Numbered from the stretch's first letter, positions 35,124 through 49,198 are shown. The stretch: 64,000 bases of DNA from Singulisphaera acidiphila DSM 18658 (GCF_000242455.2 NC_019892.1:8070744-8134743), one strand, 5' to 3'. Notes: a model not told the origin generated them from the sequence alone. Made by a program: numbers and translations.

Positions 35124-36374
35124 TCAGCCCGAGAGCTTGGTGATCAAGGTAATCAAGGGTAAGAACAAGGCGATGACGATGAAGCCGATGATGCCACCCA
35201 AGGTCACGATCATGATCGGCTCGAGTAGGCTCACGAGGCTCTCGACCAGGGCTTCAACCTCTTCGTCGTAGTTGTCGGCGATCTTGTTGAGCATCGTATC
35301 GAGATCGCCCGTCTCTTCGCCAACGTCGATCATATTGACAACGATGTCGTCGACGATCCGTGACTCGCGAAGCGGCTGAGCGATCGTTTCGCCTTCACGA
35401 ATGCTGTCATAGATCCGGGCGAAGGCTCGCTCGAAGACGGCGTTGCCCGCCGTGTCCTTGACGATGCTGAGTGACTCCAAGATCGGCACGCCCGACTGCA
35501 CAAGGGTCCCCAAGGTTCGCATCGTCCGCGCCACGGTCGACTTTTCGACGATCTGGCCCATGACCGGAATCATCAGGAGGATCCGGTCACAGACGTACGC
35601 CCCCGTCTTGTTGCGATAGAGCAGCTTCAGGAAGATCCAGATGAAGAGCGGAGCGAGGAAGACAAGGTAGAAATACTTGATGACGAAGTGGCTGGCCTCG
35701 ATCAGGAAGACGGTCATCGCCGGCAGAGGAACGCCGAAGTCTTTGAAGATCGCTTCAAACTTGGGAATGATGAAGTAAAGAATGAAGCCAACGATCACGC
35801 AGGCAACGAAGATGACGACGATCGGGTAAACCATCGCCGACTTGATCCGGCGTTTGAGCGTCTGGCTCTTCTCTTTGAAATCCGCCAGACGCTGAAGGAT
35901 CGCCTCGAGGGCACCGCCCGCTTCACCGGCCTTGATCATGTTGCAGTAGAGCTTGTCGAACGCCTTGGGGTGCTTGGCGAACGCTTCGGAGAGGGTCTGG
36001 CCGCTCTCGATGTCCTCAACCACCTCGCCGAGCGAGTTCTTGAGCACGCCCGGCTTGCACTGGCCTTCGAGGATCCGCAAGCTCCGCAAGATCGGCAGGC
36101 CGGCGTCCTGCAAGGTGGAGAGCTGGCGGGTGAAGGTGCAAAGCTGCTTGGTGCCGATCTTGCCGATCGTAAACGACTTCTTCTTACCCTTCTTGCCGCC
36201 CTTCTTCTTGGCCGCCGTCTTCTTCGCCTTCTTTTCAGAGCGCTCGGAGATCTTGGTAACGAAGAAGCCTTTTTGGCGGATCAGTTGCTGCGCTTCTTCC
36301 TGGGTCGAGGCATTGATCGTGTCCTTGACCTCGCGCCCCGTGTGATCCATCGCCTCATACGAATAGGTTGGCAT
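35124..36374 (-). CDS. gspF: GspF/PilC inner-membrane platform protein
   Basis: A 416-residue protein that joins the assembly ATPase to the pseudopilus. The family start PTYSYEAMDHTGREVKDTIN and RQKGFFVTKISE are present. Two homologous GspF domains follow, with CTFTRQLSTLQDAGLPILRS and LRILEGQC in the first and TLGTLVQSGVPILESLSIVK in the second. Hydrophobic segments around residues 180-205 and 230-250, plus the C-terminal IMIVTLGGIIGFIVIALFLP, form the transmembrane helices. A Lys-rich linker (KKAKKTAAKKKGGKKGKKKS) at about 48-68 separates the N-terminal segment from the first domain. It is the only platform protein in the window although three ATPases surround it. It lies 184 bases before the GspG-like gene. 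Confidence 0.95.
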   Translation of the reverse strand: MPTYSYEAMDHTGREVKDTINASTQEEAQQLIRQKGFFVTKISERSEKKAKKTAAKKKGGKKGKKKSFTIGKIGTKQLCTFTRQLSTLQDAGLPILRSLRILEGQCKPGVLKNSLGEVVEDIESGQTLSEAFAKHPKAFDKLYCNMIKAGEAGGALEAILQRLADFKEKSQTLKRRIKSAMVYPIVVIFVACVIVGFILYFIIPKFEAIFKDFGVPLPAMTVFLIEASHFVIKYFYLVFLAPLFIWIFLKLLYRNKTGAYVCDRILLMIPVMGQIVEKSTVARTMRTLGTLVQSGVPILESLSIVKDTAGNAVFERAFARIYDSIREGETIAQPLRESRIVDDIVVNMIDVGEETGDLDTMLNKIADNYDEEVEALVESLVSLLEPIMIVTLGGIIGFIVIALFLPLITLITKLSG

Positions 36375-36590
36375 CGTCGTTCCCCTGTCTCGAAGAGTGG
36401 CTCTCGTGTCTCGCGGAGGAAAGATCTCGAAGGCGATGAAGACCGGACACGTTCACATGCCTATTCTTGTTCTGGCTCTTGCCGGCGGCCCCGGAAGGTC
36501 GCCCTACTTCGACTCCACGGCGATGGCTTTCGTTCCCTCACCGACCGAGGATTTCGGCCGGTTCGCCGGAAACAGGCCGGGCGCTCGCGG

Positions 36591-38309
36591 TCAGACCTCG
36601 TCGAGCATGGTTTCGCGAAGGATTTCCTCGACCGACGTGAGGCCCCCATGAATCGCTTGCAGGCCCGATTCGCGGAGGGTCCGCATGCCGAACTTGCGGC
36701 AGGCAGTGCGGAACTCGTCGAGCGAGGTCTCGGAGACGACCATCTCGCGCAGGACGTCGTTCATGATGAGTAGCTCATAGACGCCCATGCGTCCCTTGTA
36801 GCCGGTGTTGTTGCACCGGTCACAGCCTTTGCCGTAGAAGAACTTCTTGGTCGCCGCCTCGGAACTGGTCATCCCGAGTTCCATGGCCACTTCCTGGCTG
36901 GGCTGGAACTCGGTCCGACAGTTCGCGCAGATCTTCCGGACGAGCCGCTGCGCGAGCACTCCTTGGATCGTCGCGGTGATCAAGAAGGTCGGCAGGCCCA
37001 TGTCCCGGAGCCGGGTAATGGCCGAGGGGGCGTCGTTGGTGTGCAAGGTCGTGAAGACGACGTGCCCGGTGAGCGACGCCTGAATCGCGATCTCGGCCGT
37101 CTCGAGGTCGCGGGTCTCGCCGACCAGGATCTTATCCGGATCCTGGCGGAGAATGGCCCGCAGGCAGGCGGCGAACGTCACGCCGATTTCGCTGTTGATC
37201 GGCACCTGGATGAGGCCGTCGATGTCGTACTCGACCGGCTCTTCCGTCGTGATAATCTTCTCGGTCACCTCGTTCAGCTCGTTCAGCGTCGCGTAGAGCG
37301 TGGTCGTCTTGCCGGACGAGGTCGGGCCGGTCACTAGGACGATCCCGTTCGGCCGATGACAGAGCTCGCGCCACTGGGCCAGCAGATCGGCCGGCATGCC
37401 GATTTTGTTGAGGTCAAGCTGCACGACGGTTCGGTCGAGGATCCGGAGGACGACGCTCTCGCCGAAGAGGGTCGGCAAAGTTGAGACCCGGATGTCGACC
37501 GAGTTGCCGCCGATGGCCAGCTCGATTCGACCGTCCTGCGGCAAGCGCCGTTCGGCGATATCGAGGTTTGCCATGACTTTGATACGGCTGGCGATCGCAG
37601 GCGCCAGGTGGCGAGGGGGAGGGACGAGCTCATAGAGCACGCCGTCCACCCGATACCGCATCTTGTACTCTTCCTCGAACGGCTCGAAGTGGATGTCAGA
37701 CGCCTTGTCCTTGATGGACAAGAGCAAAACCATATTCAAAAGCTTCCGCACCGGCGCGGCCTCGGCCATCTCCTCGATCGCCTCGAGGTCGATCGTGTTC
37801 TGGTTCCGATTGGAATACTGCGAGAGCCCCTTGTCCGACTCGATCTGCTTGACGACGTCCTCGATCGACTCCTGATGGCCGGCGTAGAGCCGTTCGATGG
37901 CGGCCATCACGTCGGCCTCGGAGGCCACCGCCCCCTTAACCTCGACGCCCAGGAACTGGCGAACGCTGTCGAGCGTCGACGGGTTCTGCGGCTCCGCCAT
38001 CGCGACGGTGACGCTCTTGTCCTTCTTGTTTTGGGAGACCGGCACGATCTTGAACGCTGTGGCCATCGTCTCGTTGACCAGCTCGGTGAGCTCCGACGGG
38101 ATCGTCGTCTCGGCGAGCTTCATGACCTTCATGCCCAGCTGCTCGCCGAGCGCTTTGAGCACGTGCTCTTCCTTGACGAGGCCAAGCCGGATCGCCACCT
38201 TGCCGATCAGCTCATTGCTCGAACGCTTCTGTTCTTCAAGCAACGACCAGAGCTTCTCCTCATCGAGATAGCCCATGTCCACCAGGATCTGACCGAGTCG
38301 GCGTGCCAT
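36591..38309 (-). CDS. gspE: Type II secretion / type IV pilus assembly ATPase (GspE/PilB)
   Basis: A 572-residue hexameric ATPase. The N-terminal GspE/MshEN-like region (RRLGQILVDMGYLDEEKLWS) is followed by the core with SDIHFEPFEE, Walker A GPTSSGKTTTLY at 328-339, an Asp box around TTEEPVEYDIDG and the Walker B region ILRQDPDKILVGETRDLETA. A zinc-binding C-terminal insertion has Cys at about 461, 464, 496 and 499. It drives pseudopilin polymerisation from the cytoplasm. It lies upstream of gspF by 216 bases, and the E-F-G-H-I-J-K order matches T2SS operons. The start at 38309 is supported by GGAGAGGG upstream. A second B-type ATPase gene lies 1.8 kb further upstream. Confidence 0.95.
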   Translation of the reverse strand: MARRLGQILVDMGYLDEEKLWSLLEEQKRSSNELIGKVAIRLGLVKEEHVLKALGEQLGMKVMKLAETTIPSELTELVNETMATAFKIVPVSQNKKDKSVTVAMAEPQNPSTLDSVRQFLGVEVKGAVASEADVMAAIERLYAGHQESIEDVVKQIESDKGLSQYSNRNQNTIDLEAIEEMAEAAPVRKLLNMVLLLSIKDKASDIHFEPFEEEYKMRYRVDGVLYELVPPPRHLAPAIASRIKVMANLDIAERRLPQDGRIELAIGGNSVDIRVSTLPTLFGESVVLRILDRTVVQLDLNKIGMPADLLAQWRELCHRPNGIVLVTGPTSSGKTTTLYATLNELNEVTEKIITTEEPVEYDIDGLIQVPINSEIGVTFAACLRAILRQDPDKILVGETRDLETAEIAIQASLTGHVVFTTLHTNDAPSAITRLRDMGLPTFLITATIQGVLAQRLVRKICANCRTEFQPSQEVAMELGMTSSEAATKKFFYGKGCDRCNNTGYKGRMGVYELLIMNDVLREMVVSETSLDEFRTACRKFGMRTLRESGLQAIHGGLTSVEEILRETMLDEV

Positions 38310-38469
38310 GAATCAATCCCACCCTCTCCGGAGTGGACCTCCTTGGGCCCCTCCCCGAAAACGAAATCGGACCGGATTGTTTTGATGCGTAAGAAACGTT
38401 CGGACGGAGGCCCGGCCCAGAACGGACCGAACCCGGTTCAACCTCGGGTGCTGACGGCCGAAAGTGGTT

Positions 38470-38489
38470 GAAGGCCGCATTCGGCCTTC
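38470..38489 (-). terminator. Hairpin downstream of pilT
   Basis: GAAGGCCG and CGGCCTTC form a perfect 8-base stem with a 4-base loop. No T-run follows, so it may be a pause or RNA-processing hairpin rather than a terminator. The rest of the 364-base gap at 38310-38673 has no gene. Confidence 0.35.
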
Positions 38490-38673
38490 GATCTTCCAGC
38501 CCTCGCGCCGGGGCCCAATGCCGGACCCCAGCCACCCAACTTACGAGACACCGGCGGGCCAACGGCCGGGAGAGGATCTCCCCTTTGGGAAGGACGCTTG
38601 CCCGCCGAAGCCGACAACAACCCAACAACATACGATTCAGTTTTGGCCGCGTGACACGACCGCAACTCTTTTT

Positions 38674-39798
38674 TTATTTCTTCTTCGGATCCGTATCTTC
38701 GTCCGCCTCTTCTTCGTCGTCAAAGATCCCCTTCTTGGCGTTCTCGACCCGTTCGCGGAGTTCGTTGACCTTGCGGGCCTTGACGTAGAGTTCTTCTTCC
38801 TCGACGAGCCCTTGCCGCCAGAGGTTGAAGAGGCTGTCGTCGAGCAAGATCATGCCGTGCTTGCGCCCGGTCTGGATCGACGAGTCGATACGGTACGTCT
38901 TGTTTTCGCGAATCAGGTTCGAGATCGCAGGCGTAACGACCAGCATCTCATAGGCGGCCACGAGTCCCTTGGGCTTCCGAGGGACGAGCGCCTGGGCGAG
39001 CACGCCGATGATGGCGACCGAGAGCTGAGTCCGGATCTGGTCCTGCTGCTCCTTGGGGAAAACGTCAATAATTCGGTTGACGGTTCCTTCGGCCGAGTTG
39101 GTGTGCAGGGTGCCGAAGACGATGTGCCCGGTCTCAGCAGCGGTGACGGCAGCCGAGATGGTCGCCAGGTCACGCATTTCGCCGACGAGGATACAGTCGG
39201 GGTCCATTCGCAAAGCGCGGCGGATGGCCTCGGGGAAGTCGGGGACGTCGATGCCGATCTCGCGCTGGTTGATCAGCGACTTCTTGTGCTTGTGGAAGTA
39301 CTCGATCGGGTCTTCGATCGTGATGATGTGCCGATCGAGGTTGTCGTTGATCCAGTTGATCATGCTCGCGAGGCTGGTCGTCTTGCCCGAGCCGGTCGGC
39401 CCGGTCACGAGAATCAGGCCACGAGGGCGAGTGATCAGGTCTTCCATCACCGCCGGCAGACCGAGCTGCTGGAAGGTGAGGAACTCGTTGGGGATTCGCC
39501 GGAGCACCAGCCCGATATTGCCGCGCTGTTTGAAGACGGCGACGCGGAACCGGGCCATCTCACCGAACGCGAAACCGAAGTCGCATCCCCCCACCTCCTG
39601 AAGCTCCTGCTGGCAGCGTTCAGGGGTGATGCTCTTCATGAGCGCAGAGGTATCAGCCGACTCGAGGACCTTGGTTGCCAGTGGACGCATGTGACCATGG
39701 AGACGGAGCATCGGTTGGCTCCCCACGGTCAAGTGCAGATCGCTGGCCTTCTGTTGGACCACCGTCTGCAACAGCTTATCAATGAGCAGCGTACCCAT
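38674..39798 (-). CDS. pilT: PilT-like retraction ATPase
   Basis: A 374-residue ATPase of the PilT family, which depolymerises pili and powers retraction. Signatures include SDLHLTVGSQPMLRLHG at the N-terminus, Walker A GPTGSGKTTS around residue 134, IEDPIEYFH, RMDPDCILVGEMRDL and the PilT C-terminal motif AISNLIRENK (AIRNLIRE in classical PilT). There is no zinc-finger insertion, which separates it from the PilB-type ATPases on either side. The C-terminus ends in an acidic/lysine tail (FDDEEEADEDTDPKKK). Its presence between two assembly ATPases suggests that the fibre is retractable, unlike a plain T2SS pseudopilus. In other bacteria PilT also supports twitching and DNA uptake; neither is shown here. 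Confidence 0.95.
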   Translation of the reverse strand: MGTLLIDKLLQTVVQQKASDLHLTVGSQPMLRLHGHMRPLATKVLESADTSALMKSITPERCQQELQEVGGCDFGFAFGEMARFRVAVFKQRGNIGLVLRRIPNEFLTFQQLGLPAVMEDLITRPRGLILVTGPTGSGKTTSLASMINWINDNLDRHIITIEDPIEYFHKHKKSLINQREIGIDVPDFPEAIRRALRMDPDCILVGEMRDLATISAAVTAAETGHIVFGTLHTNSAEGTVNRIIDVFPKEQQDQIRTQLSVAIIGVLAQALVPRKPKGLVAAYEMLVVTPAISNLIRENKTYRIDSSIQTGRKHGMILLDDSLFNLWRQGLVEEEELYVKARKVNELRERVENAKKGIFDDEEEADEDTDPKKK

Positions 39799-40158
39799 CG
39801 CCGTATCAACCCTCCCGAATCGCCTCGGTGGAGCTCGCCCCCGGCTCGAGCCGGGTGGCCCGTCCGCAATCCAGGGGGTCTTGACTAAGTCCCAACAACC
39901 AGGTGTCCACCGAAAGAAGAGCTGGGGTTCCGGGCTTTACGGCGATCGTACCGCCCCGTCCGCCACAGCCATTATTCCGGTCCTCCGGCGCCCGAATCAA
40001 GGGAAAGGCGTCGGTCTGACGAACCGCCATCGCGCGGAGATGGGGCCGTCTCTGCATCAAAAGGAGGGTGACCGTGGCGCCCACAGCGTCCCCGGTCCCC
40101 CCATTTTCTGGAGACCCCACAGACCCTCGAGCCTTCGTTGAGGAAGGTCTCGCGGAGG
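39799..40158. other. Intergenic stretch upstream of pilT, no gene seen
   Basis: 360 bases between the second B-type ATPase gene and pilT. It is long enough for an independent pilT promoter, but no clear consensus was recognised. Confidence 0.4.
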
Positions 40159-41892
40159 TCATTTCGTGGGTGCCGCCGCGCTGTCGTGCTGGGTGATTCG
40201 CAAGATTTCGTCGATGGTCGTGAGCCCCTTGAGCGCCTTGACCATCCCATCCTCGAAGAGGGTGCGCATCCCCTGTTTTCGAGCCATTCTCCGGAGATTT
40301 TGGGTGGAATCGCCCTTGAAGGTCATATCGCGGATCTGGCTGGTCATGGTCATCAGCTCGTAGATCCCCATCCGTCCGCGGTAGCCCGACTTGTTGCAGT
40401 GGGTGCACCCCTTGCCCTTCATGAAGTTCGCCTTCTTGGCGATCTCGGGTTTGAGGCCGATCCCCTGCAGGACGTGTGCGGGAGGCTCGTAGCGGACCCG
40501 ACATTTGGGACACACTTTGCGCACCAAACGTTGAGCCATGATCGCCATTACCGAGCTGGCCACCAGGAACGGCTGCACCCCGATATCGATCAATCTCGTT
40601 ACAGCACTCGGGGCATCGTTCGTGTGCAATGTACTAAAAACCAAGTGTCCTGTCAGCGAGGCCTGAATCGCCGTGTTTGCGGTCTCTTCGTCGCGGATTT
40701 CGCCGACCAGGAGGATGTTGGGATTCTGTCGCAGCATGGCTCGAATGATGCGTGCAAACGTCATCCCGATCTTGGCCCGAACCTCGCACTGGTTGACGCC
40801 CGGCAGGTAGTACTCGACCGGGTCTTCGGCCGTGATGATTTTCACGTCCGGCCGGTTCAACTCGTTGAGGGCGGCGTAGAGGGTGGTCGTCTTCCCCGAC
40901 CCGGTCGGCCCGGTAACGAGCAAGATCCCGTTGGGCCGTTTGATCATCGAGGCGAACCGTTTCCAGTCCTCCTCGCCGAACCCAAGGTCGCGGAGCCCGA
41001 CCTTGATGTTCTCGCGGTCAAGGATCCGCATGACCACGGACTGGCCATGGCTGGTTGGGAGCACGCTGACACGCAAGTCGATGTCCTTGCCGGCGGCGTG
41101 CATCTTGATCCGGCCGTCTTGGGGGCGTCGCTTCTCCGCGATGTCCATCGAGCCCATGATTTTAATACGGCTGACGATAGAGCCGAGGAGTCGCCGGGGG
41201 GGGGAGTCGCGTTCCATGCAGACGCCGTCGATCCGGTAGCGGATCCGGACGCGGTCGGCGAACGGCTCGATGTGGATATCCGAAGCGCGCATGTTCACGG
41301 CTTCTTGGATGATCAGGTGGACGAGCCGGATGACCGGGGCGTCTCCCTCTTCCAGGCCGATGGCGCCACTGCCCGACTTGCCGCTGCTGCCGACGTCTTC
41401 GGAGAAGTCGATGGCGGTGTCGGTGAATTCTTGAAGCATCGAGTCGACCGACTCGGTTTCGGTCGAGGAGCCGCCGTAGTAGCGGTTGATGGCCTCGACG
41501 ATGGCCTCTTTGGGGGCCAGGGCGACCTCGATCTCTCGGTTCAAGACGAACCGAAGCTTGTCGATGGTCTCGAAGGCGTTGGGGTCATGCATGATGACCT
41601 TGATCGCGCCGCTTTCTTGCGACAAGGGCATCACGATGTTTTCGCGGGCGAGCGACTCGGGCACCAACTCAATGACGGAGGGGGGGATCTCGATTTCCCG
41701 GAGTTCGACGAAGGCCATGCCGTGCTGTTCGGCCTTCGCCTTCATGATCTCGTCAACCCCGGCATAGCCGAGCTTGACCAGTGCCTCTTCCACGGGAACA
41801 TGATTCATCGATTGCGCTTCCCGCATCTGATCGGGTCCGATGACCCCGCGCTTGACCAGGATGTCGGTCCAGTCTCGGCCTTGCTTCGCCAT
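40159..41892 (-). CDS. Second GspE/PilB-type assembly ATPase
   Basis: A 577-residue paralogue of the ATPase at 36591-38309. It has an N-terminal region (WTDILVKRGVIGPDQMREAQ), an MshEN-like domain, and a central region holding an insertion SSGKSGSGAIGLEEGDAP. The motor contains SDIHIEPFADRVRIRYRIDG, Walker A GPTGSGKTTTLYAALNELN, EDPVEYYLPG and LLVGEIRDEETANTAIQASL. Zinc Cys pairs are in RKVCPKCRVRY and GKGCTHCNKSG. The start at 41892 (MAKQGRDW) has GGAG about 12 bases upstream; an in-frame start 14 codons earlier is weaker. It is the first gene of the cluster in transcription order. It may assemble a second fibre or be an alternative motor for the same platform. Confidence 0.95.
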   Translation of the reverse strand: MAKQGRDWTDILVKRGVIGPDQMREAQSMNHVPVEEALVKLGYAGVDEIMKAKAEQHGMAFVELREIEIPPSVIELVPESLARENIVMPLSQESGAIKVIMHDPNAFETIDKLRFVLNREIEVALAPKEAIVEAINRYYGGSSTETESVDSMLQEFTDTAIDFSEDVGSSGKSGSGAIGLEEGDAPVIRLVHLIIQEAVNMRASDIHIEPFADRVRIRYRIDGVCMERDSPPRRLLGSIVSRIKIMGSMDIAEKRRPQDGRIKMHAAGKDIDLRVSVLPTSHGQSVVMRILDRENIKVGLRDLGFGEEDWKRFASMIKRPNGILLVTGPTGSGKTTTLYAALNELNRPDVKIITAEDPVEYYLPGVNQCEVRAKIGMTFARIIRAMLRQNPNILLVGEIRDEETANTAIQASLTGHLVFSTLHTNDAPSAVTRLIDIGVQPFLVASSVMAIMAQRLVRKVCPKCRVRYEPPAHVLQGIGLKPEIAKKANFMKGKGCTHCNKSGYRGRMGIYELMTMTSQIRDMTFKGDSTQNLRRMARKQGMRTLFEDGMVKALKGLTTIDEILRITQHDSAAAPTK

Positions 41893-42317
41893 GGGAGTGA
41901 GGCTCCGGAAAACCAGCGAGCGTGTCGGGAGCATGTCCGAGGTCGGCCCATACGGAGAGGGCGACCGCGGCGCGCGATCCTGACTGTTGGGGGTTCATGC
42001 GAAAAGTTTGTGGGGGAACGAACGTCGAATCCGCTACAAGAAAAATCGAGGGTTACGTACGGGCGGCACCCAGCATAAATCGATCGCATGAAAGAGATGA
42101 CGAAATCGATAAAATCAACGTTACCACAGCCCTGCGACGACGACAAGCAACCCGGCGAGAAAAAGAAGGCCTTAGATCATGGAATCATGACGGCCTGCCA
42201 CCAATCAGCAAAACCTGATCAACCGAACCCATTGGCACGACGCGTGCATTTGGAACACGGTCAAGCATGGAGGAAAGCCAAGACGAAGAGGAGGAGATTT
42301 CGCTCGCCTTTGGAATG
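41893..42317. other. Gap upstream of the Gsp cluster
   Basis: 425 bases between the cluster's first ATPase gene and the ppdK terminator. It should contain the cluster promoter. A segment around 42040-42130 is richer in A+T than its surroundings, but no confident promoter was identified, and there is no supported gene. Confidence 0.4.
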
Positions 42318-42352
42318 AAAAGAGGCCGGCCGAGTGGAACTCGGCCGGCCTC
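42318..42352 (-). terminator. Intrinsic terminator of ppdK
   Basis: On the minus strand a perfect 14-base stem GAGGCCGGCCGAGT/ACTCGGCCGGCCTC (3-base loop) is followed by TTTTC. It lies 32 bases after the ppdK stop. Confidence 0.9.
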
Positions 42353-42383
42353 AAGGATAACAGCACAAACGGCTCAGACTCGA

Positions 42384-45059
<2,676 letters not shown>

Positions 45060-45285
45060 CGGTTTTACAAGCTCCTCGGTCGCTGCGACATTCCCCCGGT
45101 GACCGCCACGTGCGTTCCCAAGGCCCGCGCGGCGCACCGCGATTGTGCGTAAACTCATGAAAGGACAAAGATTAACGATTCTGGAACCGAGCGTCAAGAC
45201 GCGACCCGTCCACCCCTCAGGCGGGGTGGCGGAGCCTGAAGAGGTCTCGGGTCGCCCGCGATCCCAAGGTGGAGAACGGCTGGTT

Positions 45286-46296
45286 TTAGGCCGGTCGCTG
45301 GGTTGTGCTGACCTGGGGGGGAATGGTGCTGGTGGAGAGTCCTCGGTGGAACGCAATGACCGCTTCGAGGATCGCTTCGAGCGTTCGTTCTGGCCGGAAG
45401 CCGATGAGGGCGCTGAGCTTGGAGACGTCGGGGACGCGACGAGGCATGTCCTCGAACCCCGCTTCGTAGGCTTCGCCGTAGGGGATGTGGACAATCTCCG
45501 AGGTCGAGCCGCTCAGTTTTTTGATCAGGCTCGCGAGCGCGCCGATGGAGATCTCTTCGCTGGAGCCGATGTTGTAGACCTGACCGATGGCCGAGGGATG
45601 ATCGACCAGCTTGACGAGGGCGGCAACAACGTCGGCGACATGGGCGAAGCAGCGGGTCTGCGAGCCGTCGCCATAGACGGTGATCGGCCGGCCCGCGAGG
45701 GCCTGTTTGACGAAGGTCGGGATCACCATGCCGTACTGCCCGACCTGGCGCGGCCCGACCGTATTGAAGAGGCGGACGACCACGGTGGGAAGCTGCTTCT
45801 CGCGCCAGTAAGCCAGGGCAAGAAACTCGTCGATCGCCTTGGAGCAGGCGTAACTCCATCGCCCTTTGTTCGTGGCTCCCATCACGAGGTTGCCGTCCTC
45901 GCGGAACGGAACCTGGGTGCTCAGCCCGTAGACCTCGGAGGTCGACGCGATCAGCACCTTCTTCTTTTTCTTGTTCGCGTGGGCAAGCACGACCTCGGTG
46001 CCGTGGACGTTGGTCTCGATCGTCCTGACCGGGCTCTCGACGATCAGCTTGACCCCCACCGCCGCCGCCAGGTGGACGATCACGTCGCACTGGTCGACGA
46101 GCTCCGCCACGATCGGATGGTTGTGAACGCTGTCGACCGTGTAGTGAAAGTGCGGGTGACCGCGAAGATGACGGATGTTTTCGATGCTGCCGGTGGAAAG
46201 GTCGTCGAGGACAAGGACCTCATCCCCGCGCTCAAGGTAGGCCTCGCAGAGATGGGAACCGATGAAGCCGGCTCCCCCCGTGATCAAGACTCGCAT
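45286..46296 (-). CDS. NAD-dependent sugar-nucleotide epimerase/dehydratase
   Basis: A 336-residue extended short-chain dehydrogenase. The Rossmann motif opens the protein (MRVLITGGAGFIGSHLCEAY), then VLVLDDLSTGS, HLAAAVGVKLIVESP and ASTSEVYG. The catalytic YxxxK is in WSYACSKAIDEFLAL, and NTVGPRQVGQYGMVIPTFVK follows. The pattern is closest to UDP-glucuronate decarboxylase / UDP-glucose 4-epimerase-like enzymes of surface polysaccharide synthesis; the exact substrate cannot be set from sequence. The start at 46296 is chosen because the Rossmann fold begins there and AAAGGA lies upstream. The upstream extension to 46527 has no recognisable content. The gene stands between fusA and ppdK on the same strand, bounded upstream by the fusA terminator. 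Confidence 0.92.
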   Translation of the reverse strand: MRVLITGGAGFIGSHLCEAYLERGDEVLVLDDLSTGSIENIRHLRGHPHFHYTVDSVHNHPIVAELVDQCDVIVHLAAAVGVKLIVESPVRTIETNVHGTEVVLAHANKKKKKVLIASTSEVYGLSTQVPFREDGNLVMGATNKGRWSYACSKAIDEFLALAYWREKQLPTVVVRLFNTVGPRQVGQYGMVIPTFVKQALAGRPITVYGDGSQTRCFAHVADVVAALVKLVDHPSAIGQVYNIGSSEEISIGALASLIKKLSGSTSEIVHIPYGEAYEAGFEDMPRRVPDVSKLSALIGFRPERTLEAILEAVIAFHRGLSTSTIPPQVSTTQRPA

Positions 46297-46534
46297 CCCT
46301 TCGGTGGTCCTTTCGACTACGGATTCCAATCGAGCGTGCCGCGCCATTCGGTCCATGCCTGATGAACCGAAAAGTGAAGAAAAAAAGGGATGCAGGCGAG
46401 CGGCGGGATCCAATCCAAAAAAATGGGGAACCGAGGGTCCAAAAACGACGGCCTGATCGTCAGGACGCGAGGACATCAAATCATTGCGTCGAAACCGGCC
46501 TGGCTCAAGCCCGATGTCTCGCCTCATTCTCCTT

Positions 46535-46586
46535 GAAAAAGAAAGAACGCCCGGATCCCTTCTGAAAATAAAAAGGGACCGGGCGT
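46535..46586 (-). terminator. Intrinsic terminator of fusA
   Basis: On the minus strand, ACGCCCGGTCCCT pairs with the complementary arm at 46547-46560 (one bulge) around an A/T-rich loop. It is followed by TCTTTCTTTTTC. It lies about 40 bases after the fusA stop. Confidence 0.85.
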
Positions 46587-46627
46587 CTTTGGTTTGGTTA
46601 CGAGCGCGTCAAGGTCGCGTCTCAGGC

Positions 46628-48709
<2,082 letters not shown>

Positions 48710-49198
48710 AGTAGTTGTTGTCGCGATCGCGTCGCAAAGGGTGGAACGCCCTTTGGCCTGAGAGAAACCGGTCTTAAAGGGGCCGGGGATGGCTCAACCC
48801 GCCGTTCCAGGACGAGCTGAAGGGGTGGCCGGAATTTCTGACTGAGAGGCACACCAAGAGGACCGGCCGAGGATTTCAATCCGATTTGGTGTGAAGCACA
48901 AGCAGAGCCCGAGGAGAACTCAAGGTCAAAGGCAGAATATCGTATCAGGTTCGGAGAAACGGTCAAGGCCGATCCCACACGAATCATCCTCCCATCGTAC
49001 GTCTATAATACGTACCACGGCAAGCCTTGTTCATTAGGGACGTCCATCAGCCTTGCTGGTCCGGGACGCACTCGGTCATCGATTTTCCCCTTCACCTATC
49101 GTACGCTTTTCTCCATTTGCATTTTGGGGAATTTGCCCCAACGCTGGCTCCTCCTCCCTGTAAATTCTCTTTTTCACGATGAAACGGCCAAGCTCACC
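48710..49198. other. Divergent promoter region between fusA and the RraA-like gene
   Basis: 489 bases between genes transcribed in opposite directions, so it must hold both promoters. No gene was found in it. A palindrome with an embedded TATAAT at 48997-49015 is the only conspicuous signal. Confidence 0.5.
48997..49015 (+). promoter_or_regulatory. Palindrome enclosing a TATAAT box
   Basis: GTACGT (48997-49002) and ACGTAC (49010-49015) are inverted repeats flanking CTATAAT, which contains a perfect -10 hexamer at 49004-49009 on the plus strand. A -35 element at the proper distance is weak. It could be a -10 box overlapped by an operator for the downstream RraA-like gene (start 49199, leaving a leader of about 185 bases), or chance. 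Confidence 0.35.

Noticed and set aside
40138..42078. A 646-codon plus-strand open frame opposite the second assembly ATPase
   Set aside because: It is antisense to a gene with complete ATPase motifs; the translation is rich in His/Asp/Val/Leu, as expected of a shadow.
45060..45494. N-terminal extension of ppdK
   Set aside because: It overlaps the epimerase gene on the same strand and has no similarity to PPDK, whose N-terminus aligns from the ATG at 45059.
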